Shown: positions 1-12,343 of the stretch, piece after piece
How the letters are laid out: every line of letters starts with the position of its first letter
How positions within the stretch are numbered: the stretch's first letter is position 1
From: Patiria pectinifera
Lineage: Eukaryota; Echinodermata; Asteroidea; Valvatida; Asterinidae
Assembly: GCA_029964075.1 (NCBI GenBank)
Contig: CM057150.1
Coordinates: 3,263,717-3,327,716 of the forward strand
Reading direction: 5' to 3'
Length of the DNA stretch: 64,000 nucleotides
Made by a program: the position numbers and the translations under genes
The notes under the pieces: model-generated
The model's database searches: none
What the model was told of the DNA's origin: nothing
The model's input: only the letters and a program-made list of their open reading frames with translations

Positions 1-109
1 ATGATGCTGACTATAGGCCTACAAACTTGTGGCGAAGAAAAACTTTATTAATAAACTGACATGTCATGATGGCAGTATGCATCCCAGCATGCATGATATA
101 CTATTATAC

Positions 110-330
110 TTACAATCTTCGGTGGTTAGGTACATGTCCATATTGTGATGCGAACGTGTGGGTCAGGCTACATGCATAATACTCTAGCAAATAAAGCATG
201 AATAGATCGAACACAACTCTCTGCTCAACAACAATACGTGTACATGTACATTGTACTGTGACTTGAAGTGTACAGTAACGGAGAGTGTGCAGTGATAGCT
301 CTGATCTCACATGGCGCTACGGTGCAATAC
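110..330. repeat. Dispersed repeat, flank of an F-type SULT fragment
   Basis: The stretch from the 'acaatcttcg' motif through 'acatgtccat' to 'gaacacaact' recurs at about 27890-28005 and 59430-59560. In those two places it lies beside a broken minus-strand SULT exon. This suggests that a third copy of the same segment overlaps the left edge of the window, with its exon, if any, outside. The similarity is imperfect and was judged by eye. No gene is visible in bases 1-1340. Confidence 0.5.
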
Positions 331-597
331 TCGACCTTTATCACTTAACGACCATGATGTCCCGTTCTGATTGCCATTACAACGGGCCTAATCAATACGG
401 TGTGTAGACCTACACCGCGGCAGGAAAGAGCCAGTGAATTATACTACATGTAGGTTAAACCATGGAGCTATTAAACACATAGCGTATATAGCTGCACGGT
501 TAAAACCTATATATGGGATGCATATACATGCATTTGCAAAGGGGGTGGACACTGATTCTGTACAATACGCTTAATTCAGGGTCGGCCGAACAAAACC

Positions 598-800
598 GTG
601 ACCCCGGTCAATGACCGACTAGTACGTGTTGTAGAGTCGGGGGGGGGGGACACTTTGCCTCCAGAAATCAATAGGTTTGGGAGGGGGGAATCCCGGTATA
701 TACCGTTATTTCGTTTAACTGTTTTGGATTTCATAAATAAAAAAAACAGAAAAGGAACCATTGACCGTTTTACGGTTTCTGCGTTTTATCAGTTTAATAA
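598..800. repeat. Dispersed repeat shared with about 46610-46760
   Basis: The segment from 'aatcccggta' through 'ttatttcgtt', 'ttttggattt' and 'accattgaccgtttt' recurs in the same order just right of the PLE array (46619-46715). Both copies carry many small differences, so this is an old dispersed repeat. It contains G-runs, including about 12 G at 895-908. No coding capacity is credible. Confidence 0.5.
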
Positions 801-1340
801 AACCCATGACAGCATAACGATCAATGATTTGCAAAAACGAAATAATGCCTTATGTACCGGGATTGAGGGGGCGCTCGTACCATACGTTAAATTGGGGGGG
901 GGGGGGGGCGCTAATAAAATCCTAGATGAGGGTTTGACAAAATTAATGCCACCCCCTTGGAATCTTATATCTATATTATATCTTGGCTATATCTTATAAT
1001 TGTAAGCAGGATACACCGTTCGCATGTCACGTCAGTGTACGGATGTCACGTACCTTCTAACATTAGCCATAGAATGGGTTTTGGGGCATTTTTGTTGGGG
1101 GGGGAGGGGCTCATGAAAAGCTAAAGCCCCGAGCTCATTGAGTGAAATCTTGATCCACCGTGATATATATTAGCATAATTCACATGAATTTTTTGAAAGT
1201 GAGGGTATAATCTGTGGTGTTCATGGTGTAATGGTAAATGATGTGGATATAGCTCCCTAATATTGACGCCAGATTCGTTCCCGCATGACACAAATAAGTG
1301 TATAATCACAGCATTGCTAAACTAAAACTAAACTTTTTCT

Positions 1341-1480
1341 TTAAATTACGGGGCTTGCGGTCGCTGCCGAAGTTATTTGAACGTGATGGGAGTTAATAAA
1401 TAACCGTCTATTTTCTACACGAACCGGCCCCCGATGTAGGGGGTTTTGCATAGAAAGTTTCAGATACCTCACTTTTACGA
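1341..1480 (-). repeat. Inverted copy of the segment at 13490-13618 and 16625-16748
   Basis: Reading 1341-1480 on the minus strand gives the same order of words (ending 'taacttcggcagcgaccgc' then 'aagccccgta') found on the + strand at 13490-13618 and 16625-16748. It is therefore an inverted relative of the right part of the 3.1 kb tandem unit. It lies just left of the start of duplication block A, so it may mark a rearrangement junction. No gene is seen here. Confidence 0.6.
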
Positions 1481-2039
1481 CAATGTGATAGCAATGAACG
1501 AGGGGCCAGTGTTTTTTTATTTTGAAAAACCAATATGCACGTCGCCCGTGACAACTTTTATACTGTATCTTCATATAGTCAAATAAATCTACATATATAT
1601 AAACTTTCCAGTATAGTAACAGATGCTGCTGGCACAATGAAAAAACTTAATCAAATTGTGCTGTATAAAGTCCGTGGAGGGCAACGTGCAACTTAATATT
1701 GCGAATGGAGCGAACTTGTCCAAGCTTGTCCCATCGTTAATACTGCACTATGGTAACATGCACTCCGAAACGGGTTGACGTCAGTTGTCAGTATTAAGAT
1801 AATGATCACTTAAAGGCGAGGCCTCACCTATTGTAGGACACGTTAATGTGTAACTAATAAACTAACTAACTATAACGTTTGTGGGTGTAGGCCTGAGACG
1901 GCTCGAGGAGACTCACACGTAAACCAGCAGGACTTAATACAACTTTCCAGGACGTTGTAACCCAGGTAGGTTTTACTTAACCAACAAACGCAACTAATGT
2001 TGAGTGAAAGGGAGGCTATAAACACTTAATAATAATTAA

Positions 2040-2310
2040 TACTGATTGTGCTTATAGCGCTTTCCAAAGTATCAACAATGTCAAAGCGCTTTACAATTAC
2101 TCACTAGGCCATATCAGCGCTCAATCAGTCCTCGACCCTCACAGGTGCCCATTTATATTCCTGGGTGGAGAGAGGTAATTGTAGTTAAGTGTATTGCCCA
2201 AGGGCACAAACACCATGTTCCTGGCAGGGTTCGAACCCACGCACCTTCGTGCATGAGTCAAACACCTTTACCACTGGACCATGGCGTTCTACGGACCATG
2301 GCGTTCTACA
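2040..2310 (-). repeat. tRNA-derived SINE (minus strand), block A copy
   Basis: On the minus strand a tRNA-like head begins near 2310 with an A-box-like 'tggtccagtggt' and a B box 'ggttcgaaccc' (near 2225-2240). A body follows that is also present at 17775-18057. The head's first 17 bases are duplicated (2277-2310). No tRNA cloverleaf is complete, so this is a SINE and not a tRNA gene. Confidence 0.65.
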
Positions 2311-3408
2311 CTTGACAATACTGCACATGAAAAAGTAAGGCCGACTAATCATGACAAATAGTTTCATCGTGCTTGGTTGAACATTGTATTCAAATTACAC
2401 TACATTTGGACCACTAAGGGTTGGTGCAGTGGATCATAACATAATGCCAAATTGTGTGATAGCCCTAAAATATATTTAATGGCCCATGCAATGTAATTGT
2501 TTTAATGTTATTCAATTTTATCACTAAATGATCAAATTATGTATAAGCAGCAAAATTTCCATTGAACTTCTCCTGTTGGTTATATTATATGTGTTGTGCA
2601 AAATGTAGGCTAACTCCATGCACACACATCTCGATCACTGTGAATGCATTTCATACTGTACTTTCGTATGAAGAACTTGTACATGAAACCCTATTGACAA
2701 ATTTGTGACAAAAGTGAGATCCTGTAAACAGGAGAAGAGCCAATCAACAGCCACGAATTTTAACCAATTGCTGAGAAGGCTTGGAGGGGCAACCAACCAA
2801 TAAGAATTCTTGTTCTGTGACACTTGGCAAGGCCTGGCTATGGGCCAATGAGACGTAGGGTTGGTTCTTTACATTCTAGAAGTAGAAAGTTTAGGCGGGA
2901 TGGAAAAGTTGCTGGCCAGTCACTTTTGTCTCAGCCTCTGAAGAAACAACTTGGATAGCAAATTTTACTTCACAATTTTAATTCTCCGCCACCTTCCCCT
3001 CCTCCTCCATGGCATTTTTTGAAGCGGATAAAACACCCCATGGTTCATTAATGATTTTTTACTCCTGCCATTACGATTTTGTAAATAATACTTAGGTTCA
3101 ACAAAGCACAGTGTGCAACATTATGTAAGTAATTTAATGAGTAGTTAGTATTTTATTGTTGCTGTCAACATGTCTTCCCCTGAATCAGTACAACAGGGGA
3201 GGATGAACCGTTCTGTCTTCTGTAAGTTCAAACGAAGAAAGAACGGTGCATCAAATCTTTTGTGCACTTGGCATACAATGTAATTGTACATAGAAACAAT
3301 TTATCATAAGCTTTGTGGTGAAATAAAGTTTACTGGCACTTTCTTAATAGATTTTCAGTTCGGCCTATCATAAATAGGTCATTTATTGCATTGATGATTG
3401 AGCTGTGG

Positions 3409-3545
3409 TGCTCCGAGTCAAATGGTGCTTGGAGATGCCCTTGGGCCTTTGTGGGTGCCCAAAAAACGGAAGAGCTATGGTCTCCGAGTCAAATGGTGCT
3501 TGGATGAGCTATTGGTGCTCTGGGCCTTTGTGGTGCCCAAAATGT
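3409..3545. repeat. Short tandem duplication, about 70 bp period
   Basis: The words 'ctccgagtcaaatggtgctt' and 'gggcctttgtggg' (or a close form) occur at 3410-3465 and again at 3481-3540. This is a local direct duplication within the block A-specific stretch between the SINE and the first SULT-A exon. It shows no coding signal, and it belongs to the part of block A that block B lacks. Confidence 0.55.
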
Positions 3546-4357
3546 GAATATTGACAATAATAATAGTGTGCTACATGGATGATGAGTCGGCTGCCCAGAT
3601 TTCGGTACCCGACATTTTTTGAATAAAAACCTTCTGGCTGAGGCGTAGACACACAATTTTTTCTGTGTTGTTTGTGTTTTTTAATTTGTGCGCTTATAAT
3701 CTTGAAAATGTCCCATTTAACCTTATATTCAAATTTCATTTTACCATCGACGGGTATTTTGCTTTTTTTCCTTTTATGCTAATACAAAATAATGTTCATA
3801 TTCATGAGCAAAACTGTGATGTCGTTCGGGGCAGAAAAAACTCAATGTCACAGCTCTTTCAGCACAAGAGTTTGCTAGAAATTTTGGATATTTTGTTGCA
3901 GTTACATTTTCTGTTCTTTGGTGATTCGTAGTTGTCTCTGTATGTGGCAGAATACCAATGAACAAAAATTTCTCACCATTTTTTTTAATGAGCCAATTGT
4001 TTTGGTTCGCAATTTGAACACAAAACCCTTAAACTGAACAGTGTTTTCCTGAAGTGACATCACAGCAACATCGCCCTCGGTTGTCCGGAAAAGCATGGAC
4101 TTTTAAAAGGTAGTTTAAAGAAGTGCACTTTTCAATCATATTAACCAAAAAGGGTGTCAAATATTGTTCGTACTTTAATAAAGAAGAGTAGACAGTTGCA
4201 CAAACTGTGTTCCTAAGAAAACGTCACTTCATGAACCTATTAAACCCGGGCGAACAGATCATTTAGTAAAACGTGCATAACCCTCGCAAGTTCAGTGAAC
4301 TCATCAACATGCCGTGTGTTTTCATTTCTTACAGGTGCTCAGTGTTCTGACGTAGTC

Positions 4358-7300
4358 ATGGACAAGGTGATACCAGCTGATCTGTGTAAGTTGTATTATA
4401 ACTCCAACCACTATGGCAAAAATATAACGCCATGATTACTAGTTACGATGAGATGTTTGCTCGAATAGACTCGAGTATAAGAACGTGATCCAACTCTGTT
4501 TTGAACACATTTTGTTTTTCGACCTGCATCGATGCGATTATCAAACCTTGTTGACTCTGTGACGCTACTCGAGTATATGCCTCAGAATGACCCAACTTAA
4601 CTCGACTAAATGACTATCAGAACATCGATTTGACTAAAGCTACTGCCTTAGTTGGAAAGACTCGATTTGACTACCAAAAGAGCGACGTTCTAGATACTTG
4701 CGAAAAAGTGGGTCGACTCTACTTGCCTCGAGTCGAAAATTCAATGACACATAAGCTACAAAATTGTGGCCTGATCCCGCGACCTTCGACCTGATCCCGT
4801 GAACTGAAACGTGTTTCTTCTTTAATTAAGATTCTTTTGGATAGAAAACTCAAACTTTTTTTACCCTTCCCCCGAAAAGTACAGCTTTCGAAAATGGCTG
4901 CAAAAAAGAAGAAGAAATATCACTTATAATGAGCAGTTAGACAACATACTTCGGTTCAGTCTGGATATTAAAGTTTGTAAAAAGTTGAATTCTAGCAATT
5001 TAAACGTGCGTCAAAACATGGGATACTGTTTATATCAATCTTTCAGTAAAAAAAATAAATAAATCAGCGTATTGCATGCTTTCATAAAAAGTACCTGGAT
5101 GACTGCAATATTGTCGGTAAAAGTACCCGGATTGCGGACAATATTACTTTTGATATAGAACTTCCATTGCACTGTGCGCTGCGCGCCACGTGCGCGCCGT
5201 GCGTTGGTACGAATAATTCAATGACATGTGATCAACGATCCACCAATCAGATGACGGGGATTTATTCAGGTGTTGTATAAAAGAATGTATTGCATTCACT
5301 ATAACAATATTGCACTCGTCTTCGACTCGTGCACTAATGTCGTAACTAGCGCAATATTCTTGTATTCATCCATTAGTATTATGATTGTTAAAGACGTTTT
5401 TTGCTCTCCAAAGTGGTTTCGTTTTACGCTGTCATTGATAGCTGGGAAAAAATGGCTCCTTCCGGGATCCACTGCGTGTGCTTTGGACTAGCTAGTGGCA
5501 TATACTACAATATATCTCGTATTGAACCGCATCAACATTGCAGACTGTAATGCATGCCATAACATCGAGACAAAATGACGTCAGGCTTTGTTTACATGTA
5601 CGCTTATACTTATGACAGGCTGATGAAAACGAGCTCGCATAATGTAAACAAAGATGTCATTACGTCTCAGGTCTTCTATCTATTCCCTATAGACCAGAAA
5701 CTGTTGTCGCAGCCCCTCCATTTTGGTTACGTGGAGCATGAAGGCATCATACTCTACGAGGAAGGAGATGATGTGGTCAAGGCACTGAAGACATTTGAAG
5801 TCAGAGATGACGATAGCTGGATCGTGACCTATCCCAAAGCAGGTAGAGTACGAGAAGAGCAATCTTCATGCAGCTTGCTAAGCACGTTAAAGGGCTCCCG
5901 CTGCCTAAAATGATCCCAAATGGGCTACAAAACGCACTTTGAACGAATAATCAGAACGAACATTTAATAGTAGGATATCACATCCACACAACTATACTTT
6001 AAAAACTCGGCGTTTTTCTTGAATTCTTGCGTTAGGCCAAAAGTCTTCAGTTTCCGGTATGGAGCTCGCCTCCGCCTCAAAAATGGTGCAAAAAAAGGCT
6101 GAATTTCAGCAATAACCACTTAACTTCCGGTTCAATTTTAAAAATAATAATAATTAGTATAGGTATTTATAACGCGTACTTTCTCTGGAATCTATTCAAA
6201 GGCAAACTTTTCTTTAGGACCAGAGAAACCAGCCATCATTTCGAATACCACAGCTGGTGCGAGAGAGTAACTGGCATATAATGGCAGACATGAGTACTTT
6301 ATTCGGTTTGGATAAATTTGAGATTTGACCCACTACAATAGCGCCCTCTCATTGTGTCCATCATCAAAAAAAGTTACCAGGATCAAATGTGTGTTTCCAG
6401 GAACAACTTGGGTGCAGGAGATCATGTCATGCGTGATGCATGACGGGAACCTGGAGGAAGTCAACAAGCGACATACTTCGTTCCGGGTGCCGTTCATAGA
6501 GTTTAATTTACCAAAGACTATTCGGCAAGAAAATAAGGTAAGCCTGATTGGTCATTTTTATCGAGAAAATTGTTTTCTTTTCCAGACAAATCGTGTCACT
6601 GTCGCCAATGTCACCATTTTTTGTCACCGTTGCCAACAATTCCTTGACTGGTTTATTGTAGCTTCCCTGTCTTAAGGACTAGCCTTTTGCGGTCATAGTT
6701 TTGTCCTCAAAAGAATTCGTGACAAAAGTTAATTATTTTCGCATAATAATCACCGAGAATGCGACATTCTCATAAATTTGTGCACAAGTAAATAAAATCT
6801 CTCCCATAACCACTGCGTTTCTAAATACTCTCCCATCCCAGACTTTTCAATTATTATACTTTTTCGACCCAATGAATAATGTTGAATAAATTGTGGGGTG
6901 CTGTGGTCCAATGGTTACGGTGTTCGACCCGTATGCCGCGATATATGGGTTCGAATCCTGACCGTGGGAACATATGGTGCTTGTGCTCTTGAGCAAGGCA
7001 CTTTACCATTATTGCTTCGTCCTGATGATGGGACGTGAAGCCGTTGGTCCCGTGTGTTGTGTAATGCACGTTTAAGAACCCAGAATCTCTTATCGCTAAG
7101 AGAAGGGGTTTACCCCGGTGTTTCTGGCAGTGGCAGCAATATGCGCCGCAGCACCTTGTAACACTTATTGGTGCTACGTAATGGGTCTCGTGTTTCTCAT
7201 ATTAAGCCTAAAATTGCCGGGGCGGAATCCCCCCCCTCGACTTTTTCCGCGATAGCCTTTAAATAAAACTTTGGATAAAAAACATCCCTCAAGAATTGGT

Positions 7301-10108
7301 ATTTCTGCATTACGCAGACTCTTGAAGTAATATCAATACTACTCCTTGATGACCAGTGTCTCCTTTATGTCAAATAATTTGCTCCTGCAACAACGTGTCT
7401 CCTATAAGATGGTTTCCTTGGGGATCGACTCAGTGGATTTAACTTAAACAACCACTATGTGTATAGACCTTTATAAAGCTGCCACCATTTGAGTCATGTT
7501 CCCTGTATCCAATAGTACTGAATGATAAGGGGTTTGGTGTAAAAAGGAACCAGACTATTTTCCTTCCAGCATCGCTTTGGTTACGTTGATTTGAATGGGA
7601 AAAACTCAAGATGGCCGCAACATGATAATGTTCTATAATTGGTCCTTTGTAGGGTGACACCATTATGACTCTAATTGTTTCTTTTTGTTAGCTGCCTCTG
7701 ACCTACAAGGCGGTTGAGCAGATTCCATCTCCCCGCGTCATCAAGTCCCATCTCCCCGGTCAGTTGCTGCCCCCTAACATCTGGGAGAAGTCCAAGGTCG
7801 TCTACGTCATCCGTAACCCAAAAGACGTGGTGGTGTCGTACTTCTACTTCCTCAAGCTAATCAATCCGAACGACAGGAGCGGCCAGACATTCAACGAGTT
7901 TTTCGACGAGATGATGTCTGGAAAAAGTGAGGAACATTGTCTCCCCAATCTCATCCTCATGGCTAGGCTTAGCACTTTATTTTCAACCCCACTTCCTGAC
8001 TTCCAATGGTAACCCGCCCCCTTGGTGGGAAACCTGCTTCCTGTATCCTGATAAGTAATGTCGTGTACTTCCAGTGTAGTAATCAAGTCCATCACAAGTC
8101 CCTGCAAGTTCATCACAAGTCCATCTCAACTTAAATCACTAGCTATTCAAAGGAACTTACAAAAACATTTCTTTGTTCAGCCCATTAATTAAACCCCAAC
8201 AAACAAACAGACAAACAAACAAACAAACACGATCCTCCCTTTCCATTTTCCTTACAATTATGTTTTAAGCTTACTGAATATAAAAAGTCATCGTGTTTTC
8301 CAATTTTACGCCAAACGGATAGATTCTGTCTTTACCTATTAGCAGTCAATGCCAATAATGCATGAAACACTAATTTTAAGCACGGCCACTGCAGATACCA
8401 GACCACTCCGTTAACTAATTTACATGTGCAAGAGCACAGAGGCACACTATCTTGTACACTGGTCTCCTCAAACAATGGTCCTGTAGGTCTTATTTTTGTG
8501 TAAATGAGGGCGCTGAAACCACTTGGTCTTACAAATAAATATGAATCCGAATGTCATACCAACCTACATTAACAGAATTAGTTCACATTCAGAAATAGAC
8601 ATCATTTGCCGACTGAGATAACAATGGCTAAATTAGTTCAATAAACTGATTGTGCCGTTTTTGATACCCAGGGAAAGGCATTGAGAATGACATCGAAGTC
8701 AGCACCTTCATGGCTCAGAAATATGTCTTAAATCCCAAATCATAAGATTAGGCCTACGTATGGGTTCCGATTGTGGCCTATTTGTTTCCGATCCCTGTTC
8801 CATCCGCAGCCCACTACCATCTATAGCGTTTGAGTAAACACATTTGTAGATACTTAAGTAATAATGAGTTCTGCTACTTCTTTCTGGACCTATAAAAATT
8901 TAGTAACGACTTGGTCTCTTTTTTATTCGCAAAGTTCTCTACGGTCCATGGTGGGATCACTACCTGTCCTTCTGGAAAATGAGACACCACCCAAACGTCC
9001 TCCTGCTGAGATTTGAAGACCTGAAAAGGGTAAGTGATCATTTTTGACTGCAGGCAAGCACTATGCATGTATGCGATATTTAAATGTGAGCTTTATAATA
9101 AGCAGAAATTCAAGAGTAGGCTTTGCCCTTCTCCGATGTATAGTTACTGTATGCTCGGTGTGTAACCTCCGGAGTGAAAGTTAGAAAAAATTCACTGGGT
9201 GGGACTCGAACCCACGACCTCATGCATGCTTGTTATAGAATAGAGTGTGTTGTTTCAAGATGGAGCCAAGTAGTTGGGACACAGCCTATAGTTTCCTTAT
9301 CCTCCTCGCTTCAGGATCTGAGGAGCAATGTTGAAAGGGTCAGCAAGTTCCTGGGGAAGAACTTGCCCGCCAAGACACTGGACGCCATCACCGACCACTG
9401 TACCTTCGCCAACATGAAGAAGAACCCCATGGCCAACCCGGACTCCATCTTATCCGACACCGCCCCGCGGGAAGGGTCCTTCATGAGAAAAGGTAGACAT
9501 CCTCATCGGTTGACGGATTCAAAATAATCAGAGCAGGTTTCTTTTCCCACTTTATGCGCTTTGTTCTTCCCAGGGATTTATTTGATTCATGGTGCATTTT
9601 GGTTTGCTACAATATGACTCAGCAGCTTTATTGTAGAAGCATTAGATTCACTGTATGGACTTCCGAACAAAAGATGCCCACATAAACTATATAGTTTCCA
9701 GATGTGTGGACTTGCCCACGTCCACACAAGGTTTCCCTTTCTCTTGAAAGCAGGTTTAGAAGCATTTTGGGGCTAGGTTTATCAGTGGCAAAATGAAAAG
9801 TTGTGGTTGAAAAAAAGTTCTCAGTTTGAGTAAACACGAAAACAAAGAATGTCCACATTTTATTTAAGTATGTATAAAACAAACGTGTTGACGTGTGCGT
9901 GCTTTCGTTCAACAGAGTAGGCATTATGTTAGCCTTTACACCAGTCATAGACAATTAATGTCCTTGAGGTGATTCCCCCGGTTGTGTTTGTCCTATTTCA
10001 GGCAAAGTTGGAGATTGGAAGTCTCACTTCACTGTGGCTCAGAACGAGGCTATGGACGCCCTCATTCGAGACAAGTGTTACGGGACCGGATTGACGTTCG
10101 ACCAATAG
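4358..10108 (+). CDS. Cytosolic sulfotransferase SULT-A, complete split gene
   Basis: Seven coding exons: 4358-4385, 5693-5842, 6401-6537, 7692-7926, 8935-9029, 9315-9492, 10002-10108. All introns are GT/AG and the phases join to a 309-residue protein, normal for cytosolic SULTs, which transfer sulfate from PAPS to small acceptors. The 5'-phosphosulfate loop YPKAGTTW is at residues 56-63, the expected catalytic His at 125 (KSH), the 3'-phosphate site RNPKD at 146-150, RKG..GDWK at about 273-281 and the dimer motif KxxxTVxxxE at 281-290. There is no signal peptide. The start is the ATG at 4358, in a tiny exon (4335-4385) with its own acceptor, so an upstream non-coding exon is likely. The in-frame ATG at 5575 lies upstream of the 5693 acceptor, in the intron. 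The codon split T|AC restores Tyr10. Substrate cannot be predicted. The gene is paralogous to SULT-B. Confidence 0.9.
6893..7180 (+). repeat. tRNA-derived SINE in SULT-A intron
   Basis: A pol III A-box-like 'tggtccaatgg' (6903) and a B box 'ggttcgaatcc' (6949) head a body containing 'gagcaaggcactttaccatt' and ending near 7180. The same element sits at the matching place in SULT-B (21652-21940), so insertion predates the block duplication. It lies in the intron between 6537 and 7692. Confidence 0.7.
9185..9275 (-). repeat. tRNA-like SINE fragment specific to SULT-A
   Basis: The minus strand contains a B-box-like 'ggttcgagtcccaccca' (9195-9215) in the intron just before the 9315 exon. The SULT-B intron has the flanking words without this piece (near 24910). 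It is either an insertion in A after duplication or a loss from B. No full tRNA fold is evident. Confidence 0.45.
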
Positions 10109-11423
10109 CCAGCCGCAAGTTGTGGAATGGAGAGCTTGTCCAGGCGATTCAGATATTATGTATCAGATACGTTTTTAAGACATAAACATTCTGATTACTA
10201 TGCAAGCATCTTAATTACAAAGTTGTTGCAAATTTCATAGTAGAGGAGTTTATGTGTACCGTAGTGACGATAGAGGGCGCTACCGGTACGTCTCCTGTAT
10301 AGTCATTTGCGATTATGCACCTATCAATTTAACGAAAGAACCCTTGTGGCCTTGTTCAAAAGTGAAGATTGCAGCTTTATTTCAAACAGCTTTATTTCAG
10401 ATTTGTTGCTAATTTTAGTGTAGAGAATTTTATGTGTACCGTAGAGGGCGCTACGTCTCCTGTAGAGCTATTTGCTTATATTGCTATCACCAGGAAATGC
10501 ACCGATTTAACGAGATAGTCCTTGCTCGAAGTGAAGATAGAACTGGTACAAAATACGCAGTGACATTTGATACGCCTGATTAAAACAGGAAAAGGTCCAA
10601 ATGTCCTTTATTAATTGGTTTAAGTTTCAATGAGAGTCTCTGCATGGCAGTTAACTTGAAGTGCGGTAATTAGAACATTTTGACACATTCGTGGGAGTCA
10701 ATGGGCCATCTTTTCCAGCGAATGGGGCGCTTTAAACTTTTAATCACCGTTGCGCCCGAAACCACTGAGCCTTTTCAATGATGCCATTTTGAGTGATAAT
10801 TAACAGACTAGAACAATCAAACTTGGCGATGCAAATTTGCAATCCGAAATTTTACCATCTGTTATATTTAGATTTAAGTAGAGATACTAAAGTGCTTCAA
10901 TAATTGAGATTTTTCTACGGCTTTTTTTTTTAATCTTCATAGTTAAATTACGGCCAAAATTTAGCGACAACCTTCCTTTTCGAAGGCAAAACCCACTGAA
11001 CGTTTACAGCATGTTCAAATAAAAGTACGAGGTAGGCCTACTTTGATGAAACAGTTGTCTTTTTTCGTTTTCAATGTCAAAGTTTGGTAAATTTAATCAT
11101 AACACGAGATGAAGGATATCAACCGATTATTCTGTCAGGAATTGTTCCCAATTGTTGGTCAGAATTTATCCCAACCACAGTTATTCCAATTTAGTGGAAG
11201 GCAATTGATCCCAATGAAATATGAAATGTGTAACTTTCAAAGGAACGTAGCAATGAATTATTATCTGGACCCACTCCATAACCCCCGTAGATCTGCCACT
11301 ATTACAAAAGCGCCGGACCTGTCTATATTTTAAAAAGGATGTCTTCAGGGACATACACATTTTTTCGTCTACCAACGAAGTACACGACAGTTGTTCTTTC
11401 AACATATAAATGCAAACACTCAC

Positions 11424-12343
11424 TCTTTTCAGATCTTCAAATCGTATAGCACCATAACGTTGAGTTCATGCCTCCTCTTCCAAAAGTACAAGTAGTGGTC
11501 CCACCAAGATCCGTAACTTGCTTAAAACAACCAAACAAGGCACACGATCTCAGTAATGGTAATGGACCCGATTTGCAAACATTCACAAATGAATTTGTCA
11601 AAACATCATGAAAAGAGGTCAAGCATCCTGTGAAATCATTGCGATGCGGCAGGCTGTCATTCTCGAGAAACGAGGCATGAATATCGTGGTGGTTAGGACC
11701 AACCCATCGCGCTGCCAACGGAAACACCTGCTTTGTGATTAGCAGAAAGATGCACTTTGGCAAAACGTACATCTCACAAAGCAGAAAGTTCAGATTAACT
11801 GTATTGTTCCCTGAATCGGTAAAAATATTTCTGACAAACACTTTTTTCAGCAAATGAGACCCATTACTTTTCAGGCAGATATATCTGTCAATTGGCGTGG
11901 TGGTAATTTCCTCACGTCCTAACATTGCGACCTGGGTTCAAATCCCACCGTGCCAATCTGGGATGAGTCTCTAAAGTCATATCACCAACACTCCATTCAA
12001 TTCTCAGTTCCTTTCTTTCATTATAAATGGTTGCGTAAAAACTTGTACAGGCATAAATAATAACCACCTGAAAGCATTAATTGATTTGTCAAATAATCCA
12101 GAGAATACCTTTCTTTGAGTTTCTGTACCCTAAATACTCCTCAAATGGCAGCCCTGCGCTCTTTAAATTCATCATGTTCTCGATGTGGAAATAAGACACC
12201 ATCAAGTCCTTTGGATTACGGATGACGTAGACGATCTTTGCTTTCTTGGTCCAGATTTGTGGAGGCAGGAGCTGGCCGGGAAGGTGGGACTTGATGACCC
12301 GAGGGGAAGACATCTCGTCCGCTATTCTGTGAGTTGAAGGGAG
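11424..12343 (-). pseudogene. SULT fragment C: two exons, one frameshifted
   Basis: Exon C1 (12343-12109 minus, 235 nt) encodes the segment with the catalytic His (KSHLPGQ) and the RNPKD 3'-phosphate site. It has an AG acceptor and a GT donor in the same phase as SULT-E. Exon C2 (11520-11424 minus) encodes the WWDHY segment but is 97 nt instead of the 95 nt of every other copy, because of an extra TA before the codons for RFEDLKR. This shifts the frame. No PAPS-loop exon or C-terminal exons are found on this strand nearby. The fragment cannot make an enzyme. It resembles SULT-E more than A or B. Confidence 0.8.

Larger units (their letters stand above)
1663..10978 (+). repeat. Segmental duplication block A (contains SULT-A)
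   Basis: From 'tataaagtccgtggaggg' (1663) to 'gcgacaacct' (about 10975) this block matches 17390-26792 in the same order and orientation, including all seven coding exons and most intron sequence. Indels distinguish the copies. Block A has about 1.2 kb (roughly 2500-3690) that block B lacks; block B has extra sequence in the intron before the penultimate exon. Exon spacing differs slightly (first-to-second coding exon intron 1307 versus 1472 bp). The two copies are paralogous tandem products separated by the C/D units. Confidence 0.85.

Noticed and set aside
5575..5692. ATG ORF upstream of and in frame with the second SULT-A coding exon (and 20265-20382 in SULT-B)
   Set aside because: It precedes a good splice acceptor at 5691-5692 (20381-20382), and the encoded residues do not resemble a SULT N-terminus. 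The tiny exon at 4335-4385 (18860-18910) gives the expected start.
11437..11925. 162-codon minus-strand ORF (copy at 14681-15058)
   Set aside because: It covers the intron between the two SULT fragment exons and reads the second exon out of frame; not a separate gene.
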